Shown piece after piece: positions 49,396 to 59,890 of a DNA stretch of 64,000 nucleotides. Each line of letters begins with the position of its first letter. Within the stretch, counting starts at the first letter, position 1. The notes under the pieces are model-generated. The model ran no database searches. It saw only the letters and a program-made list of their open reading frames with translations, and was not told the origin of the DNA. The DNA lies in assembly GCA_028284155.1 (NCBI GenBank), contig JANQSF010000079.1, positions 119,684 to 183,683 on the forward strand. Direction: 5' to 3'. The stretch comes from Phycisphaeraceae bacterium (GTDB lineage Bacteria > Planctomycetota > Phycisphaerae > Phycisphaerales > Phycisphaeraceae). The translations under genes were made by a program, and so were the position numbers.

Positions 49396-52300
49396 ATGAG
49401 ACCACTTGATTCAGCGGGCGTTGCTCTCCTTTCCTTCTTGATCATCGGCGCGGCCGGCATGTCGGTCGCCGCCGCAGATGTGATCAATTTCGAAAGACAG
49501 ATTCGCCCGCTGCTTCGCGCCAGGTGTGCCGAGTGTCACGGTTCGGCCAAGCAGAAAGGCGGCCTGCGACTCGATGCTCGCCATGCGGCCTTCAAGGGCG
49601 GCGACGGCGGCCGGGTCATCGTGGCGGGCAAGAGCGACAAGAGCGAGTTGCTCAACCGCCTGACCACTGACGACCCCGACGCCCGCATGCCCCGCAACGG
49701 CCGCGCGCTGTCCCGCAATGAGATCGAGCTGATCAAACGGTGGATCGATCAGGGCGCGGGTTGGCCCGAAACGGAATACGACCGCCAAGCCCGCATCGAT
49801 CGGCGGCTCGACCATTGGGCGTTTCAGGCAGTTCGCGACGTGAAGCCGCCGCACGTCAAGGGGGTTTCCGGCGCAATCGACTCGTTTGTTGTCGCCAAGC
49901 TCCGCGAACACTCGCTCACACACTCGCCTCAAGCCGACCGACGCACGCTGATTCGACGTTTGTTCCTGGACGTCATCGGCCTGCCGCCATCCGTCGAACA
50001 AGTCAATGCCTTCGTCACCAGCAAAGACCCCGCCGCGTGGGAACGACTGGTCGATCAAGCACTGGCCAGCCCGCGCTACGGCGAGCGCTGGGGGCAGCAC
50101 TGGCTCGACGTGGTCCGGTACGCCGACACGCATGGGTTCGAGGTCAACACGCCGCGCCCCAACGCCTGGCCGTATCGCGATTACGTCATCCGCGCATTCA
50201 ACGAGGACAAGCCTTACGACCAATTCATTCGCGAGCAACTGGCGGGCGACGCGTTCGGAGCGGACGACGCGACCGGCTTCCTGGTGGCGGCCGCGGTGTT
50301 GTTGCCGGGCCAAATCGGCAAGGACGAAGAGTCCAAACGACTGGCGAGGCAGGACGAACTGGATGAGATCATCACCGGGACCGGCGCGACCATGCTCGGC
50401 CTGACGATCGGCTGTGCGCGGTGTCACGACCACAAGTTCGACCCCATCACCCAGCGCGATTACTACGCGATGCAGGCCTTCTTTGCCGGCGTCGATTACG
50501 GCGACCGCAAGATGGTCAACGCGGACCGCGACACGATGGCGCAGGCCGCGTCATTAAAACGCCAGATCGAAACGATCGACCGCGAGCTACGCCAATACGA
50601 GCCCAGCGCGTTCAACGGGCGGACGATTCTGATCGACGAAGAAGACAAGACGCGTGTGACTTATCTGAAGAAGCCAAACGGCCCCGGCGCGAACCCGGCG
50701 GGAACAAAGCGAGGCTATCTCAAAGACGTCGGGTCGGCTGATCGCGTCGGCAATCTGAGCCGCGGGCGGTACACGTGGTGGAACAACACGCCCGGCGAAG
50801 ACGTCATCACGTATCAACCCGGCGTTGCAGGCCGATTCCGGCTGTGGGTCTCGTGGGGCGCTCACGGCAGCGGCGTCCACACGCGTGACGCGCGCTACGT
50901 GATCGACAAGGACGGCGACCTCACCACACGCGACGATCAGAAGCAGATCGCGAGCGTTGACCAGTACTGCCCCGCGGGCGTCTCGACCGGCGAGACCGAG
51001 AAGAAGCCGCTTTGGAGCGGCCTGCTCGATGTTGGCGAGCATGATTGGACTGAATCGACCAAACTCATCCTGCGCGGCGGGGACACAGGCCGAGGCATCA
51101 CAGCCGACGTCATCGTTCTTCAAGAACGCGCGTCCAGCGGCCAACCGCTATTGCGCAACGCGGTTAGCGCAAAGCGCAACACCGAACAGTTCGCTCCTGT
51201 CACCGCCAAGTTCATTCGTTTCACGACGCTTGCAACGATCGACAACAACAAGCACCAGCCCTGCATCGATGAACTCGAGGTCTATTCGTCCGGCCTGAAC
51301 GCGCGGAATGTCGCGCTCGCCTCGGCCGGCGGCGTGCCGTCGTCATCCGGTAACTACGCGAACGACGGGAAGCATCAACTCAAACACGTGAACGACGGGC
51401 GTTACGGCAATGAGCGTAGCTGGATTTCCAATCAGTACGGTGGCGGCTGGGTGCAGATCGAGTTGGCCGAACGGCAGAACATCGATCGCATTGTTTGGGG
51501 CCGCGACCGCAACACCAAGTACAAAGATCGCCTGCCCGTGCGGTATCGCATCGACGTGTCCCCCGACGGCAAGGCGTGGCAACGCGTCGCGGGACACGAC
51601 GACCGCGTGCCGATGGGGACGCCGTTTGATGCCGCGACGGCCTTGCTCCGCAATCTGCCGTCGACATCAAAGACCGACATCCCCGCGCTCATTTCAAAGC
51701 GCGACAGTCTTCAAGCGAAACTGGCGCAGCTCGAAACGACGCAAGTGGTGTATGGCGGACAGTTCCGCAAGCCGGACACCACGTTCGTGCTGCGGCGTGG
51801 CGATCCGGAGCAGCGCACGGACCGGATCAACCCGGCCGTGCCCGCGCTGTTCAATGAGGCTGAACTCACCAGCGACACGGCCGAGCAGGACCGGCGGCTT
51901 GCCCTGGCCGAGTGGATCGCATCGCCGAAGAACCCGCTGACCGCGCGGGTGATGGTCAACCGCATTTGGCTTTACCACTTCGGCCGCGGGCTGGTGAATT
52001 CGCCGAGCGATTTCGGGATCAACGGCGAACGCCCGAGGCATCCCGACCTGCTCGACTGGCTGGCCGGCGAGTTCGTGCGCAGCGGCTGGTCGGTCAAGCA
52101 CATTCATCGCCTGATCCTGCACTCCCGCACCTACCGCCAATCCCACCGCGGCGACCCACGCTCAGCCAAGATCGATCGCGACAATCGGTACCTGTGGCGT
52201 TTCGCGTCGCGGCGGCTGGAAGCCGAGACGATTCGCGACAGTGTTCTGGCTGTCAGCGGCGAATTGAATCTCAAGATGGGCGGCCCGGGCTTCGACTTCT

Positions 52301-52722
52301 TCAAGACGCGCGGCGGGCTGAATGGGTTTCCGCCCGTTGACAAGTTCGGCCCCGAACACTTCCGACGCATGGTGTACGCACACAAGGTCCGCATGGAACG
52401 CGTCCCGATCTTCGGCGCGTTCGACTGTCCCGACGCGGGGCAGGCGACGCCACGGCGCAGCCGATCGACAACCGCGATCCAGGCCTTGAATCTGTTCAAC
52501 AGCCCGTTCATGATCGATCGCGCGAACCAGTTCGCCAAACGCATCAAAACACAGTCGCCGAACGATGTCAGCCAACAGGTCACATCTGCGTTTGAGATCG
52601 CCCTTGGCCGACCGCCGTCAGAGCTTGAACTGACAAAGTCAGTCGCTACCGTACACGAGCATGGCCTGAGCCTGCTGTGCCGCGTGTTGTTCAACACCAA
52701 CGAGTTCTTGTTCATGCCGTGA
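49396..52722 (+). CDS. Secreted PSCyt1-DUF1549-DUF1553 protein with discoidin-like insert
   Basis: A 1,108-residue exported protein. The order is a signal peptide ([17 protein letters not shown]), a PSCyt1 haem domain with CAECHGS (Cys44-His48), DUF1549 (PSCyt2) from about residue 155 with a second motif [11 protein letters not shown] (Cys340-His344), an insert (about 440-770) with an F5/8-type-C/discoidin-like carbohydrate-binding fold (INRIVWGRD-type blocks near [12 protein letters not shown]), and a DUF1553 (PSD1) C-terminus ([30 protein letters not shown]). It is the standard upstream partner of DUF1501 genes. The reaction is unknown; a role in polysaccharide use is inferred from genome context in planctomycetes. 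Stop TGA overlaps a possible GTG start of the next gene. Confidence 0.95.
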   Translation: MRPLDSAGVALLSFLIIGAAGMSVAAADVINFERQIRPLLRARCAECHGSAKQKGGLRLDARHAAFKGGDGGRVIVAGKSDKSELLNRLTTDDPDARMPRNGRALSRNEIELIKRWIDQGAGWPETEYDRQARIDRRLDHWAFQAVRDVKPPHVKGVSGAIDSFVVAKLREHSLTHSPQADRRTLIRRLFLDVIGLPPSVEQVNAFVTSKDPAAWERLVDQALASPRYGERWGQHWLDVVRYADTHGFEVNTPRPNAWPYRDYVIRAFNEDKPYDQFIREQLAGDAFGADDATGFLVAAAVLLPGQIGKDEESKRLARQDELDEIITGTGATMLGLTIGCARCHDHKFDPITQRDYYAMQAFFAGVDYGDRKMVNADRDTMAQAASLKRQIETIDRELRQYEPSAFNGRTILIDEEDKTRVTYLKKPNGPGANPAGTKRGYLKDVGSADRVGNLSRGRYTWWNNTPGEDVITYQPGVAGRFRLWVSWGAHGSGVHTRDARYVIDKDGDLTTRDDQKQIASVDQYCPAGVSTGETEKKPLWSGLLDVGEHDWTESTKLILRGGDTGRGITADVIVLQERASSGQPLLRNAVSAKRNTEQFAPVTAKFIRFTTLATIDNNKHQPCIDELEVYSSGLNARNVALASAGGVPSSSGNYANDGKHQLKHVNDGRYGNERSWISNQYGGGWVQIELAERQNIDRIVWGRDRNTKYKDRLPVRYRIDVSPDGKAWQRVAGHDDRVPMGTPFDAATALLRNLPSTSKTDIPALISKRDSLQAKLAQLETTQVVYGGQFRKPDTTFVLRRGDPEQRTDRINPAVPALFNEAELTSDTAEQDRRLALAEWIASPKNPLTARVMVNRIWLYHFGRGLVNSPSDFGINGERPRHPDLLDWLAGEFVRSGWSVKHIHRLILHSRTYRQSHRGDPRSAKIDRDNRYLWRFASRRLEAETIRDSVLAVSGELNLKMGGPGFDFFKTRGGLNGFPPVDKFGPEHFRRMVYAHKVRMERVPIFGAFDCPDAGQATPRRSRSTTAIQALNLFNSPFMIDRANQFAKRIKTQSPNDVSQQVTSAFEIALGRPPSELELTKSVATVHEHGLSLLCRVLFNTNEFLFMP

Positions 52723-52730
52723 GCCGCATC

Positions 52731-54212
52731 ATGCAGGAACCGAAACCATATGCGATCACCCACGCCGGCCGGCAGTTGCTGTCGAGGCGTCACTTCATCG
52801 GCCAGACATGTTCGGGGTTGAGTGCGGTAGCGTTGACGCATCTGCTCAGTCAACAGGGAGCCATCGCGTCAGACACGGCCTGGAAGCCACGCATCGACCC
52901 ACGGCATCCGCACGCCCCACGCCCGCCGCATCAAAAACCGAAAGCGAAGAATGTGTTGGTGATCTTTTGTGCCGGCGCGTGCAGTCAGTTGGAAACGTGG
53001 GACTACAAACCCGAACTCATCAAGCGAGACGGAACGCCGTTGAAGGGCGGCCCCGCGGTGACGTTTCAGGGACCGGCGGGCAATCTCGCTCGGCCGCAGT
53101 ACAACTTTCGCCCGCGCGGCGAGTCCGGCAAGATGGTCTCGGACATGATCCCGCACCTCGGCGCGATGGTTGATGACTTCGCGTTCGTTCACTCGTTGAC
53201 CAGCAAGTCCAACACGCACGGCCCGGCTGAAAACTTCCTGTCAACCGGATTCGTTCAGGACGGCTTCCCCAGTATCGGCGCGTGGTTGACGTACGCACTC
53301 GGGTCGGAAAACCAGAACCTGCCCGCCTTCGTGGCAATCCCCGACCCCCGCGGCGTGCCGCAGGCCAGCGTCAACAATTGGGGCCCCGGCTTCCTGCCCG
53401 CCGTCTTTCAAGGCACACCGTTCACTGCCAACAACCCAATTGAGAATCTGCGCCCGCCGAAGTCGGTCTCGCCGAACAGCGACCAGGCCGCGCGCGAGTT
53501 GCTTCACCTGATCAACCGCGAGCACCTCAAACGCAATCCTCAAGACCACGACCTGGCCGCGCGAATCGCGAGCTATGAATTGGCTGCGCGCATGCAGCTA
53601 TCCGTACCGGAGATCAGCGACCTGACCACCGAGCCGAGTCACATCCTCGACATGTACGGCGCGAACGACACAGACAAAGTCAAAGCCGGCTTCGCACGCA
53701 ACTGCATCCTCGCGCGTCGGCTGATCGAAAAAGGTGTTCGCTTTGTTCAACTCTTTAACGGCGCCTACGCCAGCGGCGGCAAGCTGAACTGGGACGGCCA
53801 TCAGAAACTGCGCGAACAGTACGACGTACACGGGCGGGTGATGGATCAGCCCGCCGCCGCGCTCATCCGCGACATGCGCTCGCGCGGCTTGCTCGACGAC
53901 ACGCTCGTCGTGTGGTGTACGGAGTTCGGCCGAATGCCGATGTTTCAGAAGGGCGCGAAAGGCCGCGATCACAATCCCGGCGGCTTCACCGCCGTGCTCA
54001 CCGGCGCAGGCGTGAAGTCAGGTGTCAGCCACGGCAAGACCGACGAACTCGGATTCAAGGCCGTCGAGGATGTGCTATCGATTCACGACCTCAACGCGAC
54101 GATTCTGCATCTGCTCGGTCTCGACCACGAACGGCTCACCTACAGGCACAACGGCTTCGATAGACGGCTGACCGACGTGCACGGACACGTCATCAACCCC
54201 GTGCTTGCTTGA
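52731..54212 (+). CDS. DUF1501-family secreted protein
   Basis: A 493-residue protein with a twin-arginine signal ([15 protein letters not shown]) and the DUF1501 layout, an alkaline-phosphatase/sulfatase-like fold. It shows [18 protein letters not shown] near the start, [13 protein letters not shown], and a C-terminal [11 protein letters not shown] followed by [10 protein letters not shown]. The family usually pairs with DUF1549/DUF1553 cytochrome proteins, as here. Activity is not established. ATG 52731 is used; a GTG at 52719, overlapping the upstream stop, would add only four residues and would couple translation. Confidence 0.94.
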   Translation: MQEPKPYAITHAGRQLLSRRHFIGQTCSGLSAVALTHLLSQQGAIASDTAWKPRIDPRHPHAPRPPHQKPKAKNVLVIFCAGACSQLETWDYKPELIKRDGTPLKGGPAVTFQGPAGNLARPQYNFRPRGESGKMVSDMIPHLGAMVDDFAFVHSLTSKSNTHGPAENFLSTGFVQDGFPSIGAWLTYALGSENQNLPAFVAIPDPRGVPQASVNNWGPGFLPAVFQGTPFTANNPIENLRPPKSVSPNSDQAARELLHLINREHLKRNPQDHDLAARIASYELAARMQLSVPEISDLTTEPSHILDMYGANDTDKVKAGFARNCILARRLIEKGVRFVQLFNGAYASGGKLNWDGHQKLREQYDVHGRVMDQPAAALIRDMRSRGLLDDTLVVWCTEFGRMPMFQKGAKGRDHNPGGFTAVLTGAGVKSGVSHGKTDELGFKAVEDVLSIHDLNATILHLLGLDHERLTYRHNGFDRRLTDVHGHVINPVLA

Positions 54213-54396
54213 AAAGTTTGCAGTGCTATCGAGGTGTAACCGCCCCGTCGGTCGTAACACGTAATACCGCAGAACGGGATGCTGCCGCGGGGAACCGACC
54301 GTATTCCCCCAACAGCATCGATATCCCCGCCAAGGCGATGGCGCTCGGCACCGGCGTTTCGGCCTGCAATCGGTCATGGGCTTCGGCCTGAGGCCA

Positions 54397-54402
54397 TATA
54401 AT
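54397..54402 (+). promoter_or_regulatory. -10-like TATAAT upstream of the composite dehydrogenase gene
   Basis: A perfect TATAAT sits 46 bases before ATG 54449 in the 236-bp gap 54213-54448. No clear -35 is visible 16-18 bases upstream. It suggests the downstream genes have their own promoter rather than reading through from the DUF1501 gene. Confidence 0.35.
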
Positions 54403-54448
54403 CTCGGCCATAGCCGTTCCACTCGTTCCAAACCCAAAGGTAGATGGT

Positions 54449-57400
54449 ATGAAAACCCCGTTGCACCTGTCGCTCGCCGTTGCGATGGCCCTGGTCGCCT
54501 GGACGTCAACAGGCTTGATCGCCGCCGAAAAAGACTACGTGGAACTCAAGCCCGGTGCTCGGATCGTGCTGATCGGCAACGGGCTGGGGTCGCGGATGCT
54601 GCACTCCGGGCACTTCGAGACCCAGATGCACCTGCGTTACCCGGGGCACCGCCTGTTTATTCGCAACATGTGCGACGAGGGCAACACCCCGAGCTTTCGT
54701 CCGCACTCCGGCCGAAAGAACCAGTTGGGATTCCCCGGCGCGGAAAAGTTCCATGCGCCGTACTCGGACGGCAACACAGCCGACGGGATCGGCCATTTCG
54801 AGACGGAAGAGGAGTGGCTACGCCGGTTGAAGCCGGACATCATCATCGCATTCTTTGGGTTCAACGAGTCGTTCCAGGGCAGCGCCGGGCTGCGCAACTT
54901 CCAGGCGGAACTCGACGCGTTCATCACGCACACACAGTCGCAGAAGTACAACGGTGCTTCACATGTGCAACTCGTTCTTGTCACGCCCACCGCATTCGAG
55001 GATCGGTCGGCCACGCTCGACGTGCCCAACGGGCAGACGCAGAACCAGAACCTTGCGGCGTATTCGTCGGTCATTCAGGCGCTCGCCGAGGAAACATGGA
55101 CGCCGCTGGTCGACGCCTTCAGCGCGTCGCACAAGTGGTACCGCCAGTCCAAGGCCCCGCTGACGTCCGACGGCGCGCTGCTGAACGACGCCGGCTATCG
55201 CCGACTCGCACAACTGCTGGCTGACGAGATATTCGGCAAGGCGCCGCTCAAGGCGAAGTCACACGAGGCCAAGATCCGCGAGGCGATCCGCGACAAGAAC
55301 TGGCTCTGGATCAACGACTTCAAGATCCCCAACGGCGTGCACGTCTTCGGGCGACGACATAACCCGTTCGGACCGGCGAACTACCCGTTCGAGATCGGCA
55401 AGATCCGTGAGATGACCGCCATCCGCGATCGGTTGATCTGGGCGGTCGCGAACGGGCAGACGCTCGACGTCGCGACCCTGGACGCCAAGACATCCAATCT
55501 CCCGCCGGTCAAGACCAACTACCGACCCGGCGGCAAGAACGGCGCGCTGACTTTCCTCAAGGGCAAGGACGCGCTCGACACGATCAAGGTACCGCAGGGT
55601 TACAAGATCGAGCAGTGGGCGACGGAGCAGGAATTCCCCGACCTAGCGAACCCGGTGCAGATGGCCTTCGACAACCAAGGCCGGCTGTGGGTCGCCACCA
55701 TGCCCAGCTACCCGCACTGGCGGCCGGGCGACCCGCGGCCGAACGACAAGCTGCTCATCCTCGAAGACACCGACGGCGACGGCAAGGCCGACAAGCAGAG
55801 CGTCTTCGCCGAGGGGCTGCACCTGCCGATGGGCTTCGAGATCGCCTCCGACGGCGTCTACGTCTCGCAGGGTGTCAACCTTGTCAAGTTGTCCGACACC
55901 GACGGCGACGGCAAGGCCGACAAGACGGAAATCATCTTCAGCGGTTTCGATGACCACGACACGCACCACGCCATCAGCGCGTACACCGCCGACCCTTCGG
56001 GTGCGATCTACATGTGCGAAGGCGTCTTCCTGCGCACCAACGTCGAGACGGCATACGGCCCGGTGCGCGGCACGAACGGTGGCTTCTACCGATTTTCGCC
56101 GCAACGCCGACACCTGGAACGACACGCCCAGCTTTCGATCCCCAACCCGTGGGGCATCGCGTTCGACGACTGGGGGCAGCACTTCTTCCTGCACACATCG
56201 GGCCCGACGGTCGAATGGATGCTCCCCGGATCGATCAAGCCCCGGTACGGCGTCGCGACGCCCGGTAGCCAAAACCTGATCGAATCGGCTCACCGCGTTC
56301 GGCCGACGTCGGGGATCGAGTTCATCCACAGTCGGCACTTCCCCGACGACGTGCAGGGCGACATGATCCTCTGCAACAGCATCGGCTTCCGCGGCATCAA
56401 GCAGCACCAGATGATGGAGGACGGCACGGGCTACAAGACAAAGTGGCGGCAGGACCTGATGACGTCGACCGACGGCAACTTCCGACCCGTCGATCTGGAG
56501 ATCGCGCCGGACGGTTCGCTCTACATCGTCGATTGGCACAACCCGCTGATCGGCCACATGCAGCACAACGCCCGCGACCCGAACCGCGACCACGCGCACG
56601 GCCGAATCTACCGCATCACCTACCCCGGCCGACCGCTGGTGAAGCCGGCGAAGGTCGCCGGCGCGACGATTGAGCAACTGCTCGACAACCTGAAGCTGCC
56701 CGAATATCGCACGCGTTACCGCACCCGCCGCGAGCTGCGCGGCCGCGACGCGAGCGAAGTCCTGTCGGCCGTGCGGCAATGGGTTGCCGGCCTGGACAAG
56801 AACGACGCGAAGTATGAACACCACCTGCTTGAAGCGTTATGGGTGACGTGGGGTATGAACCGCGTTGACCAGTCGTTGCTACGTCAGTTGCTGCAATCCA
56901 AAGACCACCGCGCCCGCGCCGCGGCCGTACGCGTGTTGCGATACACCGGCCACCAAGTCAAAGATCAGGTCGCGCTACTGAAGAAGGCCGCAACCGACCC
57001 GCACGGGCGGGTCAAGCTCGAGGCGATCGCGGCCGCGTCCTGGCTGCCCAGCCACCACGGCCTGCCCATCTTGGAAACCGTGATTTCTGCAGGTCAGACC
57101 AAGACCGACCAGCCGGCCAAGCGCCACGTCGAGGTCAGCGCCGGCGGCAAGACCATCAAGATCACGACACCCGAAGCCGTGCGCGGCAAGGTCACGTCGT
57201 TCACGATCACACTGCCCGGCCGAAACCGCACGATCAACCTCGCCGAGATGGAAATCCGCAACGGCCGAACGAACGTGACCAAACAGGCGAAGCTGTCGCA
57301 GTCGTCCGAATACCAGGGTGGCCAATTCCCGATCCAGAACCTGGTCGATGGCAACCGCGGCAACTTCTCGCACACGTCGGAGCAGAACAACCCCTGGATC

Positions 57401-58081
57401 AAGGCGGAGTTCAGCTCAGCCGTGACCTTCGATCAGATCATGATCTGGAACCGGTCGGGCTTCGAGAGCCGGTTCAACAACGCGCGGATCGACTTTTACA
57501 ACGGCAAACGGAAGCTGGCGTCCGTCTCGATCGGCGACATGGGCGGCAGCCCGGACATCGCTTTGGACGATTGGCTGAAACGACCATTCCAGACGGCCGA
57601 TGCGCACCTGAGAAACCGCAGCATCGTCACCACCGTCAAGGTCGAGGTGCCCAAGCACCTGAACGCCGGCGCCCGCGAGCTGTATGTCAAAGGTGCGGAG
57701 ATCTACAACCGTGAGGGCCACTGCGCGACCTGCCACCAGCCGGACGGCCTCGGGCTGGAGTCGGCGCACTTCCCGCCGCTGGCTGAGAGTCGGTGGGTCA
57801 CGCAGGACGTCGATCGCCTGATCAAGCTCACGCTTCACGGCATGCAAGGCCCAATCGTGGTCAAGGGTAAGAAGTACCCCGGCCTGGTCCCCATGACGCC
57901 GTTCGGCGGCATGCTCGACGACACCGACATCGCCGCCGTCTTGACCTACGTCCGCAACTCGTTTGGCAACAAGGCCGCGATCGTGACACCGGAACAGGTC
58001 AAGAGGGTCCGCGCCGCGACCAAGGCGCAAGACGGCTTCTACGTACCGGAAGAACTCTTGAAGCAACACCCGCACAAGTAG
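54449..58081 (+). CDS. Secreted composite protein: SGNH-like, membrane-dehydrogenase-type propeller, HEAT, discoidin-like, cytochrome c
   Basis: A 1,210-residue exported protein. After a signal peptide (to about residue 26) comes an SGNH/GDSL-like domain (30-265). GNGLGSR (43-49) replaces the usual GDS block and GFNE (137-140) is kept, but the C-terminal block reads DGALLN (241-246) without its usual His, so catalysis is doubtful. A beta-propeller of the PVC membrane-bound-dehydrogenase type (about 370-735) has two DTDGDGKADK calcium-binding-like loops. HEAT-like repeats (740-875) and a discoidin-like domain (880-1030) follow, then a cytochrome c domain with CATCHQ at Cys1092-His1096. It probably oxidises a sugar or alcohol outside the cell and passes electrons to its haem. 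The substrate is unknown. Confidence 0.93.
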   Translation: MKTPLHLSLAVAMALVAWTSTGLIAAEKDYVELKPGARIVLIGNGLGSRMLHSGHFETQMHLRYPGHRLFIRNMCDEGNTPSFRPHSGRKNQLGFPGAEKFHAPYSDGNTADGIGHFETEEEWLRRLKPDIIIAFFGFNESFQGSAGLRNFQAELDAFITHTQSQKYNGASHVQLVLVTPTAFEDRSATLDVPNGQTQNQNLAAYSSVIQALAEETWTPLVDAFSASHKWYRQSKAPLTSDGALLNDAGYRRLAQLLADEIFGKAPLKAKSHEAKIREAIRDKNWLWINDFKIPNGVHVFGRRHNPFGPANYPFEIGKIREMTAIRDRLIWAVANGQTLDVATLDAKTSNLPPVKTNYRPGGKNGALTFLKGKDALDTIKVPQGYKIEQWATEQEFPDLANPVQMAFDNQGRLWVATMPSYPHWRPGDPRPNDKLLILEDTDGDGKADKQSVFAEGLHLPMGFEIASDGVYVSQGVNLVKLSDTDGDGKADKTEIIFSGFDDHDTHHAISAYTADPSGAIYMCEGVFLRTNVETAYGPVRGTNGGFYRFSPQRRHLERHAQLSIPNPWGIAFDDWGQHFFLHTSGPTVEWMLPGSIKPRYGVATPGSQNLIESAHRVRPTSGIEFIHSRHFPDDVQGDMILCNSIGFRGIKQHQMMEDGTGYKTKWRQDLMTSTDGNFRPVDLEIAPDGSLYIVDWHNPLIGHMQHNARDPNRDHAHGRIYRITYPGRPLVKPAKVAGATIEQLLDNLKLPEYRTRYRTRRELRGRDASEVLSAVRQWVAGLDKNDAKYEHHLLEALWVTWGMNRVDQSLLRQLLQSKDHRARAAAVRVLRYTGHQVKDQVALLKKAATDPHGRVKLEAIAAASWLPSHHGLPILETVISAGQTKTDQPAKRHVEVSAGGKTIKITTPEAVRGKVTSFTITLPGRNRTINLAEMEIRNGRTNVTKQAKLSQSSEYQGGQFPIQNLVDGNRGNFSHTSEQNNPWIKAEFSSAVTFDQIMIWNRSGFESRFNNARIDFYNGKRKLASVSIGDMGGSPDIALDDWLKRPFQTADAHLRNRSIVTTVKVEVPKHLNAGARELYVKGAEIYNREGHCATCHQPDGLGLESAHFPPLAESRWVTQDVDRLIKLTLHGMQGPIVVKGKKYPGLVPMTPFGGMLDDTDIAAVLTYVRNSFGNKAAIVTPEQVKRVRAATKAQDGFYVPEELLKQHPHK

Positions 58082-58211
58082 GGGCTGTTTGGATGGTGCG
58101 GTCGAGTAGCAGATCCCGCGAGACAACCACCGAACCAAGCCCGTTGATGTACACTAAACAAGGTCGACACCTACTTTGAACAATCCAGCCCAAGTGCAGA
58201 AAAGGTCCACT

Positions 58212-59600
58212 ATGAATCGCAACATCACCCGCCGTGACTTCATCCAGACAAGTTCCGCGATCGCCCTCTCCGGTGCCGTTGGGGCCAGCGCTCGGCCCGC
58301 CCGCGCGCAATCGGCAAACGACACCCGGCTGCGCGTGCTGTCCATCGGCGTCATCGGCACGATCGGCAAGGCGGACCGCCTGGCCGTTTCCCGTCACAAG
58401 AAAGCGGATATCGTCGGCCTGTGTGACGTGGACAAGAACGCGTTGGAGAACGCGGCCCGGAATCACCCCAACGTGTTCCAGTGTTCGGACTACCGCGAGG
58501 CCTTCGACAAGCACGCCTCCAAGTTTGACGCCGTGATCGTGTCAACGCCCGATCACTCCCACGCCCCGATCGTCACGCGTGCCTTGGCTGAGAAGAAACA
58601 CGTCTACGGCCAAAAGCCGTTGGTGCACCAGCTCGAGGAATTGAACATCATCGAGGACGCCATCAAAGCCCGCCCCGACCTGGTGACCCAGACCGGCGCT
58701 CAGCGCATCGCCAGTTACGCGCGGCGGGGCGCGGTCGACATCCTCAAGATGAAGAAGCTTGGCAAGGTCAAGCAGTTGATCATCACCAACGGCGGGCGGG
58801 GTGCTCTGGCCGGCGGCAGGTACTTCGCCGATGGCAAGCTCGGCGACCCGATCGACCCGCCCAAGCACATCAACTACGACCTGTGGATGTGTGGCAACGA
58901 GATGGAACCCTGCCGACCCAACATGCTGCCCATCAAGTGGCGGAGTTGGTGGAAATACGGCGGCGGCATGATCGCCGACTGGATCGTCCACCTCTCCGAC
59001 GTCTTCATGTACGCCTACCCCGAGTTGACCAGCCCGGTCAGCGTCACCTCCAAGGCGAAGAAGGACCCGACCGAACACTTCCACGCCCAGGCGGTCCACG
59101 CCACGATGACTTACAAAGTCAGCGGCGACAGCTTCGTCGGAAGCACGGTCAACCTCGACATCTACGACGCCGGCCAATACCCCGACCGCAAGTCGATCGG
59201 CCTCGGCGACGGCGGTTGGCCCGGCGGCGGCACCTGCACCATTGCCGTGTGCGAAGGCGGCACGCTCGTGCTCGCGCCCGCCGGCCCGTTGGAAGTATGG
59301 CGTGACGGTAAGAAGGAAGACGGCCTGAAGATGTCGGGCCTGCCCAAGTACGAACGTATGGACCACTGGCACGCCTGGGTCGACAAATGCCTCGGCGTCG
59401 ACACGCCGCACCACTGGTGCCCATTCGAACAAGGCATCCGCTGCACCGAGCCGGGCCTGCTGGCCGTCAAGGCCGCCAAGTACCCGGGCCAAACGCTGCA
59501 CTGGAACCGCAAATCGCTTACCTTCACCAACCACAAGGAAGCGACGCGCACCATCGTCAAGCGCGAATACCGCAAGGGATTTGAGCCGGTTCGGCTGTGA
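58212..59600 (+). CDS. Tat-exported Gfo/Idh/MocA-family oxidoreductase
   Basis: A 462-residue NAD(P)-dependent oxidoreductase with a twin-arginine signal (NITRRDFIQTSSA), so it acts outside the cytoplasm. The Rossmann part has LRVLSIGVIGTIGKADR (a non-standard GxGxxG) and VGLCDVDK. The catalytic-lysine motif, usually EKP, is GQKPL with Lys135. The C-terminal substrate domain contains WWKYGGGMIADWIVHLSDVF and DHWHAWVDKCL, the planctomycete-type signatures. The family converts sugars or inositols. ATG 58212, preceded by AAAGG, is preferred to an upstream TTG at 58176. It follows the composite cytochrome protein by 130 bp on the same strand and may supply or use its product. Confidence 0.94.
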   Translation: MNRNITRRDFIQTSSAIALSGAVGASARPARAQSANDTRLRVLSIGVIGTIGKADRLAVSRHKKADIVGLCDVDKNALENAARNHPNVFQCSDYREAFDKHASKFDAVIVSTPDHSHAPIVTRALAEKKHVYGQKPLVHQLEELNIIEDAIKARPDLVTQTGAQRIASYARRGAVDILKMKKLGKVKQLIITNGGRGALAGGRYFADGKLGDPIDPPKHINYDLWMCGNEMEPCRPNMLPIKWRSWWKYGGGMIADWIVHLSDVFMYAYPELTSPVSVTSKAKKDPTEHFHAQAVHATMTYKVSGDSFVGSTVNLDIYDAGQYPDRKSIGLGDGGWPGGGTCTIAVCEGGTLVLAPAGPLEVWRDGKKEDGLKMSGLPKYERMDHWHAWVDKCLGVDTPHHWCPFEQGIRCTEPGLLAVKAAKYPGQTLHWNRKSLTFTNHKEATRTIVKREYRKGFEPVRL

Positions 59601-59734
59601 TGCCAACGGGGCGTTGCAGACACGCGACCGCCCCACTGCCCTGTTCATTCAGAATGTTGGAACGTTGCCCACGGACGACCTGGCGGCCGAGGTTGTCCAG
59701 CGCGCCCGCCAGAGCACATTCAGACCACCAGTCC

Positions 59735-59827
59735 TGGGTGCCACACTTTGGCTCTGCAAAGTGTGTGAGTTGTAGGACATGGTCACTTGACCAAAGCACA
59801 CTTTGCAGAGCCAAAGTGTGGCACCCA
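59735..59827. repeat. Perfect 31-bp inverted repeat between convergent genes
   Basis: The arm at 59735-59765 begins TGGGTGCCACACTTTGG; its exact reverse complement is at 59797-59827, with a 31-base loop between. Each arm is itself a hairpin (CACACTTTG and CAAAGTGTG around GCTCTG). It sits in the 290-bp gap between two convergent genes and could be a bidirectional terminator or a mobile palindromic element. The rest of the gap shows nothing. Confidence 0.9.
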
Positions 59828-59890
59828 CAAATCGCTTCTATTGAATTGAAATCGCCAAAGGCGCATGCACCGCGACGAAGCCCAACTGTA

